Source: CAYSLC01 sp964431545 (GTDB lineage: Bacteria > Desulfobacterota > Desulfobacteria > Desulfobacterales > JAABSP01). From it: 27,324 bases of DNA. This document shows, in pieces, positions 1 through 7,899 of the stretch. The number at the start of each line of letters is the position of its first letter. The first letter of the stretch is position 1. The stretch lies in the NCBI GenBank assembly GCA_964431545.1, contig CAYSLC010000050.1, positions 1 through 27,324 of the forward strand, read 5' to 3'. A program made the position numbers and the translations under genes. Below the pieces are notes generated by a model that saw nothing but the letters and a program-made list of their open reading frames with translations, searched no databases and had not been told where the DNA came from.

Positions 1-2
1 GC

Positions 3-251
3 CGCATGGACGAGGTCATCTTCCAGGAGTTCAAGGGCACCGGCAACATGGACCTGGCCCTGAGCCGGAAATGCGCCGAGCAGCGCGTCTGGCCCGCCAT
101 CAACATCCACCAGTCCGGGACCCGGAAGGAACACCTCCTGCTCGATAAACCGGAACTCAAGGAGGTCGTGGACATCCGACGGGCCCTGGCCGAGCGGGAC
201 GAGGTCTCGGCCATGGAACTGTTGATCGACCACCTCGACGCCAGGGGGTGA
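3..251 (+). CDS. rho: Transcription termination factor Rho, C-terminal fragment
   Basis: This is the last 82 codons of Rho, the hexameric RNA-dependent ATPase that ends transcription; the rest lies upstream of the window. The visible part reads through the highly conserved Rho segment with MDEVIF, EFKGTGNM and SGTRKE. The arginine in SGTRKE matches the family's arginine finger and the arginine in QRVWPA matches the 'arginine valve', by my recollection of the E. coli protein. The frame is open to the window edge, so the methionine at base 6 is internal and not a start. It ends with TGA at 249-251. It is a housekeeping gene beside the T6SS locus and probably not part of it. Confidence 0.93.
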   Translation, partial: RMDEVIFQEFKGTGNMDLALSRKCAEQRVWPAINIHQSGTRKEHLLLDKPELKEVVDIRRALAERDEVSAMELLIDHLDARG

Positions 252-274
252 ATCGGGCTTCGGTTTTTTGCGTT

Positions 275-290
275 TGGCACAAATATTGTC
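275..290 (+). promoter_or_regulatory. Candidate sigma54 (-24/-12) promoter
   Basis: The element reads TGGCAC, five bases, then TTGTC. It matches the sigma54 consensus TGGCAC-N5-TTGC at every position except the C of the -12 GC pair, which is T. The GG-N10-G spacing is correct. It lies about 120 bases upstream of the first T6SS gene. Sigma54 control of T6SS loci is known in several proteobacteria. The mismatch falls at a well-conserved base, so this is a candidate only. A 7-base inverted repeat (AAATATT at 281-287, AATATTT at 310-316) overlaps it. Confidence 0.35.
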
Positions 291-293
291 GCA

Positions 294-322
294 TTGACAC
301 AGCCGCCATAATATTTTAGGGT
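294..322 (+). promoter_or_regulatory. Candidate sigma70 promoter upstream of the T6SS operon
   Basis: A perfect -35 hexamer TTGACA (294-299) is followed after 17 bases by TAGGGT (317-322). That -10 keeps the T, A and final T of TATAAT but is otherwise poor. The surrounding leader (about 310-400) is clearly more AT-rich than the coding sequence. This is an alternative to, or a second promoter beside, the sigma54-like site just upstream. Confidence 0.3.
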
Positions 323-407
323 TCATTTCCTTTCCAAGCCCGGAGAGGGGTCTCGACGAGACAGACTCACGCGCTTTTACAAACAAAAAATTATACCGAG
401 GAAGATC

Positions 408-950
408 ATGGGCCTTCTCGTCTGCGCCGGGGCCATGCTCCAATGCTCTTTCGGGGCCGCCCCTTGCACGCTGCAACCGACACCCGGAACCGTGAGCTGC
501 ACCCCCGCGTTTCCGGCGGCGACCATCATGGACTACAAGCCCTTCGTCAACATCGCCACCTTCGGCATGTGCAACTCCATCCTCAACCCGACGGTGGCCT
601 CGGCCACCGCCGCCAAGCTGGGGGTCTTCACGCCCATGCCCTGTACGCCGGCCACCGCCGCGCCCTGGATCATCGGTCAGCCCAACGTCCTCATCGGCAC
701 CTTCCCGGCCCTCAACAAGGAGAGCATCCTGCTCTGCTCCTATATGGGGATCATCCAGATCATCTCTCCCGGACAGACCAAGACGCAGCTCCAGTTTCCG
801 GCCGGGGCCGGGGCTCCGGACATGGGGGCCAAGCTCGCCGCCATCAAGGCGGACGCCGATAAGAAAGCCGAGGCCAAGCAGAAGGAGATCGACAAGGAGG
901 TGGAGGAGAAAAAGAAGGAGGAGGAAGAGAAGAAGAAAAAGAAGGAATAG
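408..950 (+). CDS. PAAR-like spike-tip protein, DUF4280 family
   Basis: A 180-residue protein of the DUF4280 type, a PAAR-like family that caps the VgrG spike of T6SS and related contractile injection systems. Seen in the sequence: the opening CAGAMLQCSFG, several regularly placed cysteines (about residues 6, 13, 20, 31, 54, 78, 110), a PCTPATAAPW segment, and the closing GIIQIISPGQ strand typical of the family. Residues about 139-180 form an unusual tail made almost only of Lys, Glu, Asp and Ala, probably a charged helix. The start is supported by GAGGAAG just upstream of the ATG. It is the first gene after the candidate promoters. The tail could serve as a cargo or adaptor handle (inference). 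Confidence 0.82.
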   Translation: MGLLVCAGAMLQCSFGAAPCTLQPTPGTVSCTPAFPAATIMDYKPFVNIATFGMCNSILNPTVASATAAKLGVFTPMPCTPATAAPWIIGQPNVLIGTFPALNKESILLCSYMGIIQIISPGQTKTQLQFPAGAGAPDMGAKLAAIKADADKKAEAKQKEIDKEVEEKKKEEEEKKKKKE

Positions 951-1006
951 ACGGACGATGCACCCCTACCCCCGTTTGGATTCGCTCCCCAGGAAAGGAG
1001 ACCCGC

Positions 1007-3715
1007 ATGATCATCGAAAAGTTTACCCTAAAGGCCCAGGACGCCATCGAACGCGCCTCCCGGCTCGCCGTCAAGAAGGAGCACCAGCACATCACCCCGT
1101 GGCACCTGCTCTTCGGCATGCTGGAACAGCCCGAGGGTCCGGCCAAGGCGTTGCTGACCCGGGCCAAACTTGACCTGGAGACCATCGGCGGCCGGGTGGA
1201 CAGCCGGCTGCTCGGTCAGCCCCGGGCCAAGGTCGATTCCCAGCAGACCCCCATCAACCGCGACCTGGAGAAGATCTTCATCCATGCGGAGGAGGCGATG
1301 GAGAGCCTCGGGGACAAGTATATCGGGATCAACCATCTGCTTCTGGGGATGCTCGAAAAGGAGGAGCTGGCCGCCGCTTTCGTCGAGGCCGGCGCCGACA
1401 AGGAGGCCTTCGCCCTGCTGCTGCGCCAGTCCAAGGAGACCGGCGCCGCCGGCGTCGGGGGCGCCGGGTCGGGGTCGGAGTACCTGGGCCAGTACACCAC
1501 CGACATCACCGAGCGGGTGCGGGCGGGGAAGATCGATCCGGTGATCGGCCGGGACAAGGAGATCCGGCAGGTGGTCCAGGTCCTGAGCCGGCGGCTCAAG
1601 AGCAACCCCATCGTCATCGGCGAGCCCGGGGTGGGCAAGACCGCCGTGGTGGAGGGGCTGGCCCACCGGATCGCGGACGGGGACGTCCCCGACAACCTCA
1701 AGGAGATGGCCATTCTCGCCCTGGACATGGGGCAGCTCGTGGCCGGCACCAAGTTCCGGGGGGAGTTCGAGGAGCGGTTCAAGCGGGTGATCCAGGAGGT
1801 CACCGACGCCGGGAACATCATCCTCTTCATCGACGAGATCCACATCATCATCGGGGCCGGCGGCTCCGAGGGGGCCATGGACGCCTCCAACCTCCTCAAG
1901 CCGGCCCTCTCCCGGGGGGAGATCCGGTGCGTCGGCGCCACCACCCTGGAGGAGTACCGGAAGCACATCGAAAAAGACGCCGCCCTGATGCGCCGATTCC
2001 AGGTGGTGACCGTTGAGGAGCCCACCGTGGAGCAGACCATCACCATCCTCCGGGGGATCAAGGAGAAGTATGAGGTCCACCACGGGGTCCGGATCCTCGA
2101 TTCCGCCATCGTTTCGGCCACCAAGCTCTCCGACCGGTACATCACCGACCGGTTCCTGCCGGACAAGGTGATCGACCTCATCGACCAGACCGCCGCCTCC
2201 CTCCGGATCGGCATCGCCTCCAAGCCCGAGGAGATCGAGACCATCGACCGCCGGATCATCCAGCTCCAGATCGACATCAAGGCCCTGGAGGGGGAGACCG
2301 ACCCCAAGACGGTGGCCCGGGTCGGCGAACTCCGGACGGAACTCGACGGACTCAGGGAACGGAGCGCGGAACTCACCCGGAAATGGGAGCGGGAGCGGGG
2401 GGCCATCACCGAGGTCCAGGAGGCCAAGAAGCGGCTGGACGCGGCCAAGCAGGAGATGGAGGAGAAGATCCGGAAGGAGGATTTCGCCCGGGTGGCCGAA
2501 CTCCAGTACAAGATCATCCCCGAGTGCGAGAAGGTCCTGGAGGAATACGCCGACGTGGACATCTCCGACAGCCGCCTGCTCAAGGAGTTCATCGACGAGG
2601 GGGACGTGGCCGGCACCGTCTCCCAGTGGACCGGGATCCCCGTGGCCAAGATGATGGCCTCGGAGCAGGAGAAGTTCCTCCAGCTCGAGGAGCTGCTCCT
2701 CCGGCGGGTGGTGGGCCAGGATCACGCCCTGACCACCATCGCCAAGGCGGTCCGCCGCTCCCGGGCCGGGGTCCAGGACCCCAACCGGCCCATCGCCTCC
2801 TTCCTGATGCTCGGCCCCACCGGCGTGGGCAAGACCGAGGTGGCCAAGGCCCTGGCCGAGTTCCTCTTCGACGACGAGCGGTCGATGATCCGCATTGACA
2901 TGAGCGAGTTCATGGAGAAGCACTCGGCGGCCCGGCTGGTGGGGGCGCCCCCGGGATACGTGGGGTACGAGGAGGGGGGGATCCTCACCAACAAGGTCCG
3001 CCGCAAGCCGTACAGCGTCATCCTCTTCGACGAGGTGGAGAAGGGGCATCCGGACGTCTTCAACCTTTTTCTCCAGCTCATGGACGACGGCCGCCTCACC
3101 GACAGCCAGGGGCGGGAGGTCAACTTCACCAACACCATCGTCCTGATGACCTCCAACCTGGGGGCCGAACACATCCAGCCCGCCGAGACCGAGGAGGAGA
3201 TGGCGGCCATGGGCCAGGGGATCATGGAGGCGGTCCGGTCCCATTTCCGGCCCGAGTTTCTCAACCGCCTGGACGACATCATCATCTTCCGTCAGCTGAC
3301 CCTCGACGTGATGAAGCCCATCGTCGACATCCAGCTCCGGCGGCTGGAACGGCTCCTCGCCGAACGGGAGATCCGGCTGGAGGTGGGGGAGGACGCCCGG
3401 ATTCTATTGGCCGAGAAGGGGTACAACCCCCTCTACGGGGCCCGGCCCCTGAAGCGGATCATCCAGAGTGATCTCCAGGACCCCCTGGCGGAGAAGATCA
3501 TCGCGGGGAGCGTCCGGGACGGGGGGACGGTGGCTGTCCGCGCGGGCGCGGACGAGTTGATCATCGGGGATCCGGACGAGGTCATGGCCGCCCTCGACCG
3601 GGAGGATACCCCCGGAGCGCCGGCCGAAGCCGAGGCCCCGGAAAAGACGGATTCGGAACCCGACGGAGGGGACTCCCCGGCGACCGGTTCCGAGGCCCCC
3701 GAGACCGAGGAATAG
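1007..3715 (+). CDS. tssH: T6SS sheath-recycling AAA+ ATPase TssH (ClpV/ClpB family)
   Basis: A 902-residue double-ring AAA+ unfoldase. In T6SS, TssH/ClpV extracts contracted TssB/TssC sheath for reuse. Order: ClpN double repeat (about 1-140), a Gly/Ser linker, first ATPase with Walker A GEPGVGKT (205-212) and Walker B DE at 276-277, a coiled middle domain (about 400-520), second ATPase with GPTGVGKT (603-610) and DE at 675-676, and the C-terminal D2-small domain. Pore loops GTKFRGEFEER and GYVGYEEGG are intact. An acidic, Pro/Ala/Glu-rich tail follows from about residue 855. An AAAGGAGA ribosome site precedes the ATG. By sequence alone it is close to housekeeping ClpB; the operon position, directly before tssM, argues for TssH. 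Confidence 0.9.
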   Translation: MIIEKFTLKAQDAIERASRLAVKKEHQHITPWHLLFGMLEQPEGPAKALLTRAKLDLETIGGRVDSRLLGQPRAKVDSQQTPINRDLEKIFIHAEEAMESLGDKYIGINHLLLGMLEKEELAAAFVEAGADKEAFALLLRQSKETGAAGVGGAGSGSEYLGQYTTDITERVRAGKIDPVIGRDKEIRQVVQVLSRRLKSNPIVIGEPGVGKTAVVEGLAHRIADGDVPDNLKEMAILALDMGQLVAGTKFRGEFEERFKRVIQEVTDAGNIILFIDEIHIIIGAGGSEGAMDASNLLKPALSRGEIRCVGATTLEEYRKHIEKDAALMRRFQVVTVEEPTVEQTITILRGIKEKYEVHHGVRILDSAIVSATKLSDRYITDRFLPDKVIDLIDQTAASLRIGIASKPEEIETIDRRIIQLQIDIKALEGETDPKTVARVGELRTELDGLRERSAELTRKWERERGAITEVQEAKKRLDAAKQEMEEKIRKEDFARVAELQYKIIPECEKVLEEYADVDISDSRLLKEFIDEGDVAGTVSQWTGIPVAKMMASEQEKFLQLEELLLRRVVGQDHALTTIAKAVRRSRAGVQDPNRPIASFLMLGPTGVGKTEVAKALAEFLFDDERSMIRIDMSEFMEKHSAARLVGAPPGYVGYEEGGILTNKVRRKPYSVILFDEVEKGHPDVFNLFLQLMDDGRLTDSQGREVNFTNTIVLMTSNLGAEHIQPAETEEEMAAMGQGIMEAVRSHFRPEFLNRLDDIIIFRQLTLDVMKPIVDIQLRRLERLLAEREIRLEVGEDARILLAEKGYNPLYGARPLKRIIQSDLQDPLAEKIIAGSVRDGGTVAVRAGADELIIGDPDEVMAALDREDTPGAPAEAEAPEKTDSEPDGGDSPATGSEAPETEE

Positions 3716-3757
3716 AACGTATCCACAATCCCATAACCGCCGGATGACGCCACCGCC

Positions 3758-6700
3758 ATGATCGGACAACTGAAGGGCCTCTATTCGAAGATCAAGATGC
3801 TCCTGGGAAAGCTCCAGCGCCTGGGGGAGAAGCTTCTGGGCCAGGAGAGCTGGATCCTCTGGGTCATCGCCCTCCTGGTCCTCCTCCTTCTGGTCTATCT
3901 TCTGGTGCGGATGATCCGGAAGCGACGACGGCGAAAGGCGGCGGAGGCCGCGGCCGCCGAAGCCGAGCCGAAGGTGAAGCCGCCGGCGGTGGGCCCCAAG
4001 GCCCTGGTCCGGTCGTGGAAGGCCTTCGTCGACGCCATCCCGCGCCGGTTCCGCCCCTACATCAAGCTCTACGAGCACTTTCTGGTCCTGGGGGAATCGG
4101 ACGCCGGCAAATCGTTTCTCATCGACAACTACACCGATTGGAAGGGCCAGGCCCGGCAGTTCTATCCGAGCTACGTCGGCGATCCCCTGATCCAGTTCTA
4201 CCTCGGCTCCCGGGTGGTGGTCCACGAGATCTCCTCGACCCTGCTCAACGATACCTCGGAGGAGGCGCGCACCGCCCTGAGCCGCCTCTGGCGGCGGCTG
4301 TTCAAAAAGCGGATGCCCACCGTCATCGTCGCCCTCAACAGCGAGACCCTCTCCGCCGAATCCCCGGACTCGCTGAAAAAGCTGGCCCAGCTGATCCGGG
4401 GCAAGCTCAACCTCATCTCCATGCGGCGGAACCGGCCGGTCCAGGTCTGCATCGTCCTGACCTTCATGAACCACATCGAAGGGTGCGCCGAGTTCTTCGA
4501 TTTTCTCATCGAAAACCAGATCCCCCTGCGCATCGACATCGACGCGGCCGATCCGGAGGACCTCGCCGGATGCCTGGAACCGTACGAGCAGTACCTCTCC
4601 AGGGCCCTATTGACCCTCCCGGCCGAGGATTACCTCAAGATCATCACCTTCATGCGGCAGATCCCGGAGATCTTCACCCCCCTGTCGGAGTTCGTCAAGG
4701 TCCTGCAGCATCCGGATCCCCTCTCCGCCGACCCCGAGATCTTCGGCCTCAGCCTGACCACCGACCGGAAGAAGGACGTGGCCATTGCAAACCCCTTTGC
4801 CGCGAGCATCTCCTACCAGGAACTCCGCCGGTACAACCCGGTCCGGAAGCACCAGGCGGCCGCCGGCGTGCTCCTCCTCCTCGGCCTGGGGTACCTGCTC
4901 TTCGGCTACTTCTACCAGCGGAACCTTCTCATGGAGACCGAACGGCGCCTCGATCTGCTGGAGGCGGACCGGCCCACCCATTACAGCCGGGAGATGCACG
5001 CCATGTTCCCGGATTCGGTGGGGAAACTCCGGACCGATTCCCTGATGACGCTTCTCCCCGACTACTTCCCCCAGGCGAGCCGGTCGATCCGCCGAAGGCT
5101 CCTCGCCGACATCCGGGACTTCTTTCTGCTCCCCCGGTACCACAGCCTCCGGAATTTGGAGGACGAGGCGAGCGCCGAACAATCCCTCTACCTGCTGGGG
5201 CTCCTCTACGCCTCGGACGGCAACCGGCTGGGGGCCCTGATCCGGGAGAACATCGACAACTGGATCACCCGCCTCGATCTCCCCGAGATGCTGGTGCGCG
5301 ACTATATCAACGAAAGCCACCGCGCCTGGGGGGAACGGGTGCCGGTGGATCTGCGGAAGTTCCGCCTGGCCGTCTCGGTCTCCACCGATCCCCAGCCCTG
5401 GATGATCTTCTTCAACGAGCTGGAGAACGCGGTCGGCAAGGACTTCATCACCGGAAGCTACCTCGAGGACCTGCAGGAGAAGGCCCGGACCCTCCTGGAC
5501 ATCTACGATCAACTGGAGAACCGGGACTTCTCCCTCCGGATCATCGACCTGCTCAAGACGGAGTCGCCCCTGAGCTTCCGGGGGCCGTGGATCGGCGAGA
5601 TCCGGCAGTACCAGCTCAAACAGAACCCCATCCGGGATCTTCTCGCCTATGTCCGGGAGAAGGACATCCGGTACCCCTCCCCCGCCGGCATGGACCTGGC
5701 CCAGCTTTTGGAGAACCTCCAGGTCATGGCCGGCATCAAGGGCGAGGGGGAGCGGCGCCTCTTCAGCTTCTTCCTCTCCGGGAAGTCCTACTCCTTTGCC
5801 AGCGAGGACGTGGATGCGTTGATGACCCGGAGCCGCGTCACCCTGCTCATCCGGGACTTCTCCGGTCTCAACGATCCCCACGAGGGGCTCCTCTTCTTCC
5901 GGGAGGAGAGCGACTACCCCGACATCCTGCTCAATCCGGGCAACAGCGGGGAACTCTTCTTCGTGGGCAAGGCCCGGGTGGACGGCAAGTTCACCCGGAA
6001 GGCCTTCGACGAAGCGGTCCGGCCGCCCCTGCTCCACCTGTCGAAACTGATGAAGGACCTGCCCATCGCCGGCGGCGAGAAGGTCCGGTTCGGCAACTAC
6101 GTCCTCCGGGGCGTCAAGGCCTACACCAAGCGGTATGTCTTCGGGTTCAAGAACCTCTACGACGCCTTCCACGTGGAGGCGGAGTTTCCCGGGGCCCTGC
6201 GGTACGTCCTCCGCGAGATCCAGCAGCCCGCCTCCCAGTTTCAGGAGTTCCTGCTGATCATGGAGGAGAACACCGCCCTGGAGATCGAGGAGGACCCGTT
6301 TTTACGGCCCTTCGCCCTGGGGCTGCGGGAGTTCGCCTCCTTCCGCCGCCTGATGCGGGAGGAGAAGGGGGTCTATCCGGAACTCGAGAAGTACAAGTCG
6401 ATCATGGGGCTGATGCTCAAGGACCTGGAGGAGGACGGCGATCCGCCGGAGGAGAAGGAGGGCGATCCCGCGGCGGCCCTGAAGCGCCGCCTGGGTCCCC
6501 TGGGCCGGATGTCCCTGGCCATCCATCGCAACGAGGAGGACTCCTACCTCCGGATGATCCGGATGTGGCTCGACAACATCGGCATCACCTACCAATGGGA
6601 GCGGCTGTTTCTGGAGCCGGTCCACCAGGCCCACGCCATCGGCATCAAGGAGGTGGAGACCTTCGTGAAGGAGGTCTGGCGGCGGTTGGACCGACAAGTC

Positions 6701-7366
6701 CTCGTTCCGGTCTCGACCCGGTTCCCCTTCGACATGAACGGGGAGGATCCGGCCGAGCCGGAGTGGCTCAAGGGGTTGATCCACACCGAGGGGGTGTTCT
6801 GGCGGACCTTCAACGACTTCATCGCCCCCCTGGTGCGCAGGACCGACGAGGGGTGGCGGGTCATCTCCTCCCCCCTGTCCACCATCGATCTCCCCGGCGG
6901 CCTGGTCAAGGGAGTCGGGCGGATCGAGTCCCTCACCGGGGCCCTCTGGGATGAAAAGGGGGAGCCGAAGCCGATCCGGCTGGAGGTCAAGCCGGCCCTG
7001 CTGCCGTCGGTGGACCGGGACGGCGCCGCCGTGGTCCTCGGCTTTCTGAAAAGCGGAACCGCCTCCGCCTTCGCCTTCAACCAGCAGCCCACCTGGGAGC
7101 CCTTCCCCCTGGAGTGGTGGAAACGCCAAACCGCCGCGGTGGGGGTGGAGTTCGCGGCCTCGGGGAGTTCCCTGCGGGCCCATCGGGTGATCACCGTGGG
7201 CGAATCCTACTGGAGCTTCCACCGGCTGATGCGGAAGGCCAAATCGATTGACAAGAAAGGGATGGTATGGGAGATTGCCGACCGTGACGACGCCTCCGCC
7301 CGGCCGTTCGTCGTCCGGTTCCGCATCAGACCCGATCCCTGGAAAACCGTCAGGCTGTCGAGGTGA
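3758..7366 (+). CDS. tssM: T6SS membrane complex protein TssM (IcmF family)
   Basis: A 1202-residue inner-membrane protein, normal length for TssM/IcmF, which spans the periplasm and joins TssL to the TssJ lipoprotein. Seen: transmembrane helix at about residues 31-52 followed by a basic stretch, a cytoplasmic NTPase-like domain with Walker A GESDAGKS (112-119), a second transmembrane helix at about 367-388, and a long periplasmic region. The C-terminal part has the beta-rich IcmF end, including PTWEPFPLEWW and GESYWSFHRLM. The start lacks an obvious ribosome site. The stop overlaps the next gene's GTG by four bases, which fits tight coupling of tssM and the tssJ-like gene. Whether the Walker motif is active cannot be told from sequence. 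Confidence 0.92.
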   Translation: MIGQLKGLYSKIKMLLGKLQRLGEKLLGQESWILWVIALLVLLLLVYLLVRMIRKRRRRKAAEAAAAEAEPKVKPPAVGPKALVRSWKAFVDAIPRRFRPYIKLYEHFLVLGESDAGKSFLIDNYTDWKGQARQFYPSYVGDPLIQFYLGSRVVVHEISSTLLNDTSEEARTALSRLWRRLFKKRMPTVIVALNSETLSAESPDSLKKLAQLIRGKLNLISMRRNRPVQVCIVLTFMNHIEGCAEFFDFLIENQIPLRIDIDAADPEDLAGCLEPYEQYLSRALLTLPAEDYLKIITFMRQIPEIFTPLSEFVKVLQHPDPLSADPEIFGLSLTTDRKKDVAIANPFAASISYQELRRYNPVRKHQAAAGVLLLLGLGYLLFGYFYQRNLLMETERRLDLLEADRPTHYSREMHAMFPDSVGKLRTDSLMTLLPDYFPQASRSIRRRLLADIRDFFLLPRYHSLRNLEDEASAEQSLYLLGLLYASDGNRLGALIRENIDNWITRLDLPEMLVRDYINESHRAWGERVPVDLRKFRLAVSVSTDPQPWMIFFNELENAVGKDFITGSYLEDLQEKARTLLDIYDQLENRDFSLRIIDLLKTESPLSFRGPWIGEIRQYQLKQNPIRDLLAYVREKDIRYPSPAGMDLAQLLENLQVMAGIKGEGERRLFSFFLSGKSYSFASEDVDALMTRSRVTLLIRDFSGLNDPHEGLLFFREESDYPDILLNPGNSGELFFVGKARVDGKFTRKAFDEAVRPPLLHLSKLMKDLPIAGGEKVRFGNYVLRGVKAYTKRYVFGFKNLYDAFHVEAEFPGALRYVLREIQQPASQFQEFLLIMEENTALEIEEDPFLRPFALGLREFASFRRLMREEKGVYPELEKYKSIMGLMLKDLEEDGDPPEEKEGDPAAALKRRLGPLGRMSLAIHRNEEDSYLRMIRMWLDNIGITYQWERLFLEPVHQAHAIGIKEVETFVKEVWRRLDRQVLVPVSTRFPFDMNGEDPAEPEWLKGLIHTEGVFWRTFNDFIAPLVRRTDEGWRVISSPLSTIDLPGGLVKGVGRIESLTGALWDEKGEPKPIRLEVKPALLPSVDRDGAAVVLGFLKSGTASAFAFNQQPTWEPFPLEWWKRQTAAVGVEFAASGSSLRAHRVITVGESYWSFHRLMRKAKSIDKKGMVWEIADRDDASARPFVVRFRIRPDPWKTVRLSR

Positions 7367-7899
7367 TCCCCTTGTCCTCCAAAAGATCCCGATTCGTTAC
7401 GATCAGCCGAACCGTCCGCGGAATCGCGCTCCTTCTCATGGCTTCGGGGCTGCTCGGCTGCGCCCTGGCCGGGGGGGAGGCCGGGCCGAAGATGATCCTC
7501 GACGTGAATCCGGCGCCCGGCGCGAACCAGGGGCAGCCCTTCCACCTGGTGGTCCGGACGGTGGACCCCCAGACCTTCCTCACCGAAAGCTACCGGGAGG
7601 TGGCCGCCAAGGTCTACGCCCTGCCGCCGGATCCGGCGCTTCTCACCGCCGTCCCCATCCTTCCGGGGATCGGAGAGGCGGTCGTCGTGGCCCAGCCCAA
7701 GGAGGGGGGCGTCGGCGTCTACTGCCTGTTCACCGAACCCGGGGAACGGTGGAAAATTCTGCTCAACCCGCCCCTCCACGCCCGGTACACCATCTCCATC
7801 CGGGACAGCCGGATCCTGGAGACCGAGAAGGTCTTCCACAAGCGGCGGGGCCTGCTGGAGCGGATCTTCTCGGACGAAGAGGAGGAAGGGGACCAGTGA
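7363..7899 (+). CDS. tssJ: T6SS outer-membrane lipoprotein, TssJ-like
   Basis: A 178-residue predicted lipoprotein. The N-terminus is basic, followed by a hydrophobic stretch and the lipobox LLGC, giving an acylated Cys33. The mature part has the TssJ pattern: VNPAPGANQGQPFHLVVRTV, then an F...Y segment and a beta-sandwich-like remainder. TssJ anchors TssM to the outer membrane. The GTG start at 7363 overlaps the tssM stop (GTGA); starting at the internal ATG (7438) would remove the signal peptide. The stop again overlaps the next GTG. Sequence similarity to TssJ is modest, so the name rests partly on lipobox, size and position right after tssM. A charged tail (DEEEEGDQ) ends it. Confidence 0.68.
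   Translation: MIPLSSKRSRFVTISRTVRGIALLLMASGLLGCALAGGEAGPKMILDVNPAPGANQGQPFHLVVRTVDPQTFLTESYREVAAKVYALPPDPALLTAVPILPGIGEAVVVAQPKEGGVGVYCLFTEPGERWKILLNPPLHARYTISIRDSRILETEKVFHKRRGLLERIFSDEEEEGDQ

Noticed and set aside
252..272. Possible intrinsic terminator after rho (T-run at about 263-269)
   Set aside because: There is a T-run but no convincing stem directly before it.
1028..3244. Long open frame on the minus strand opposite tssH (and similar minus-strand frames elsewhere)
   Set aside because: It is a shadow of strong codon bias in a high-GC gene. The plus-strand protein is a full-length AAA+ ATPase with all motifs; the minus translation is low-complexity.
1007..3715. Reading tssH as the housekeeping ClpB chaperone
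   Set aside because: The motifs cannot separate the two well, but the position between a PAAR-like gene and tssM in a continuous operon favours TssH. The doubt is kept in the entry.
7248..7895. Upstream extension of the ANL-like frame
   Set aside because: This part overlaps tssM and the tssJ-like gene out of frame and gives a Pro/Arg/Gly-rich translation. The GTG at 7896 with GTGA coupling is the better start.
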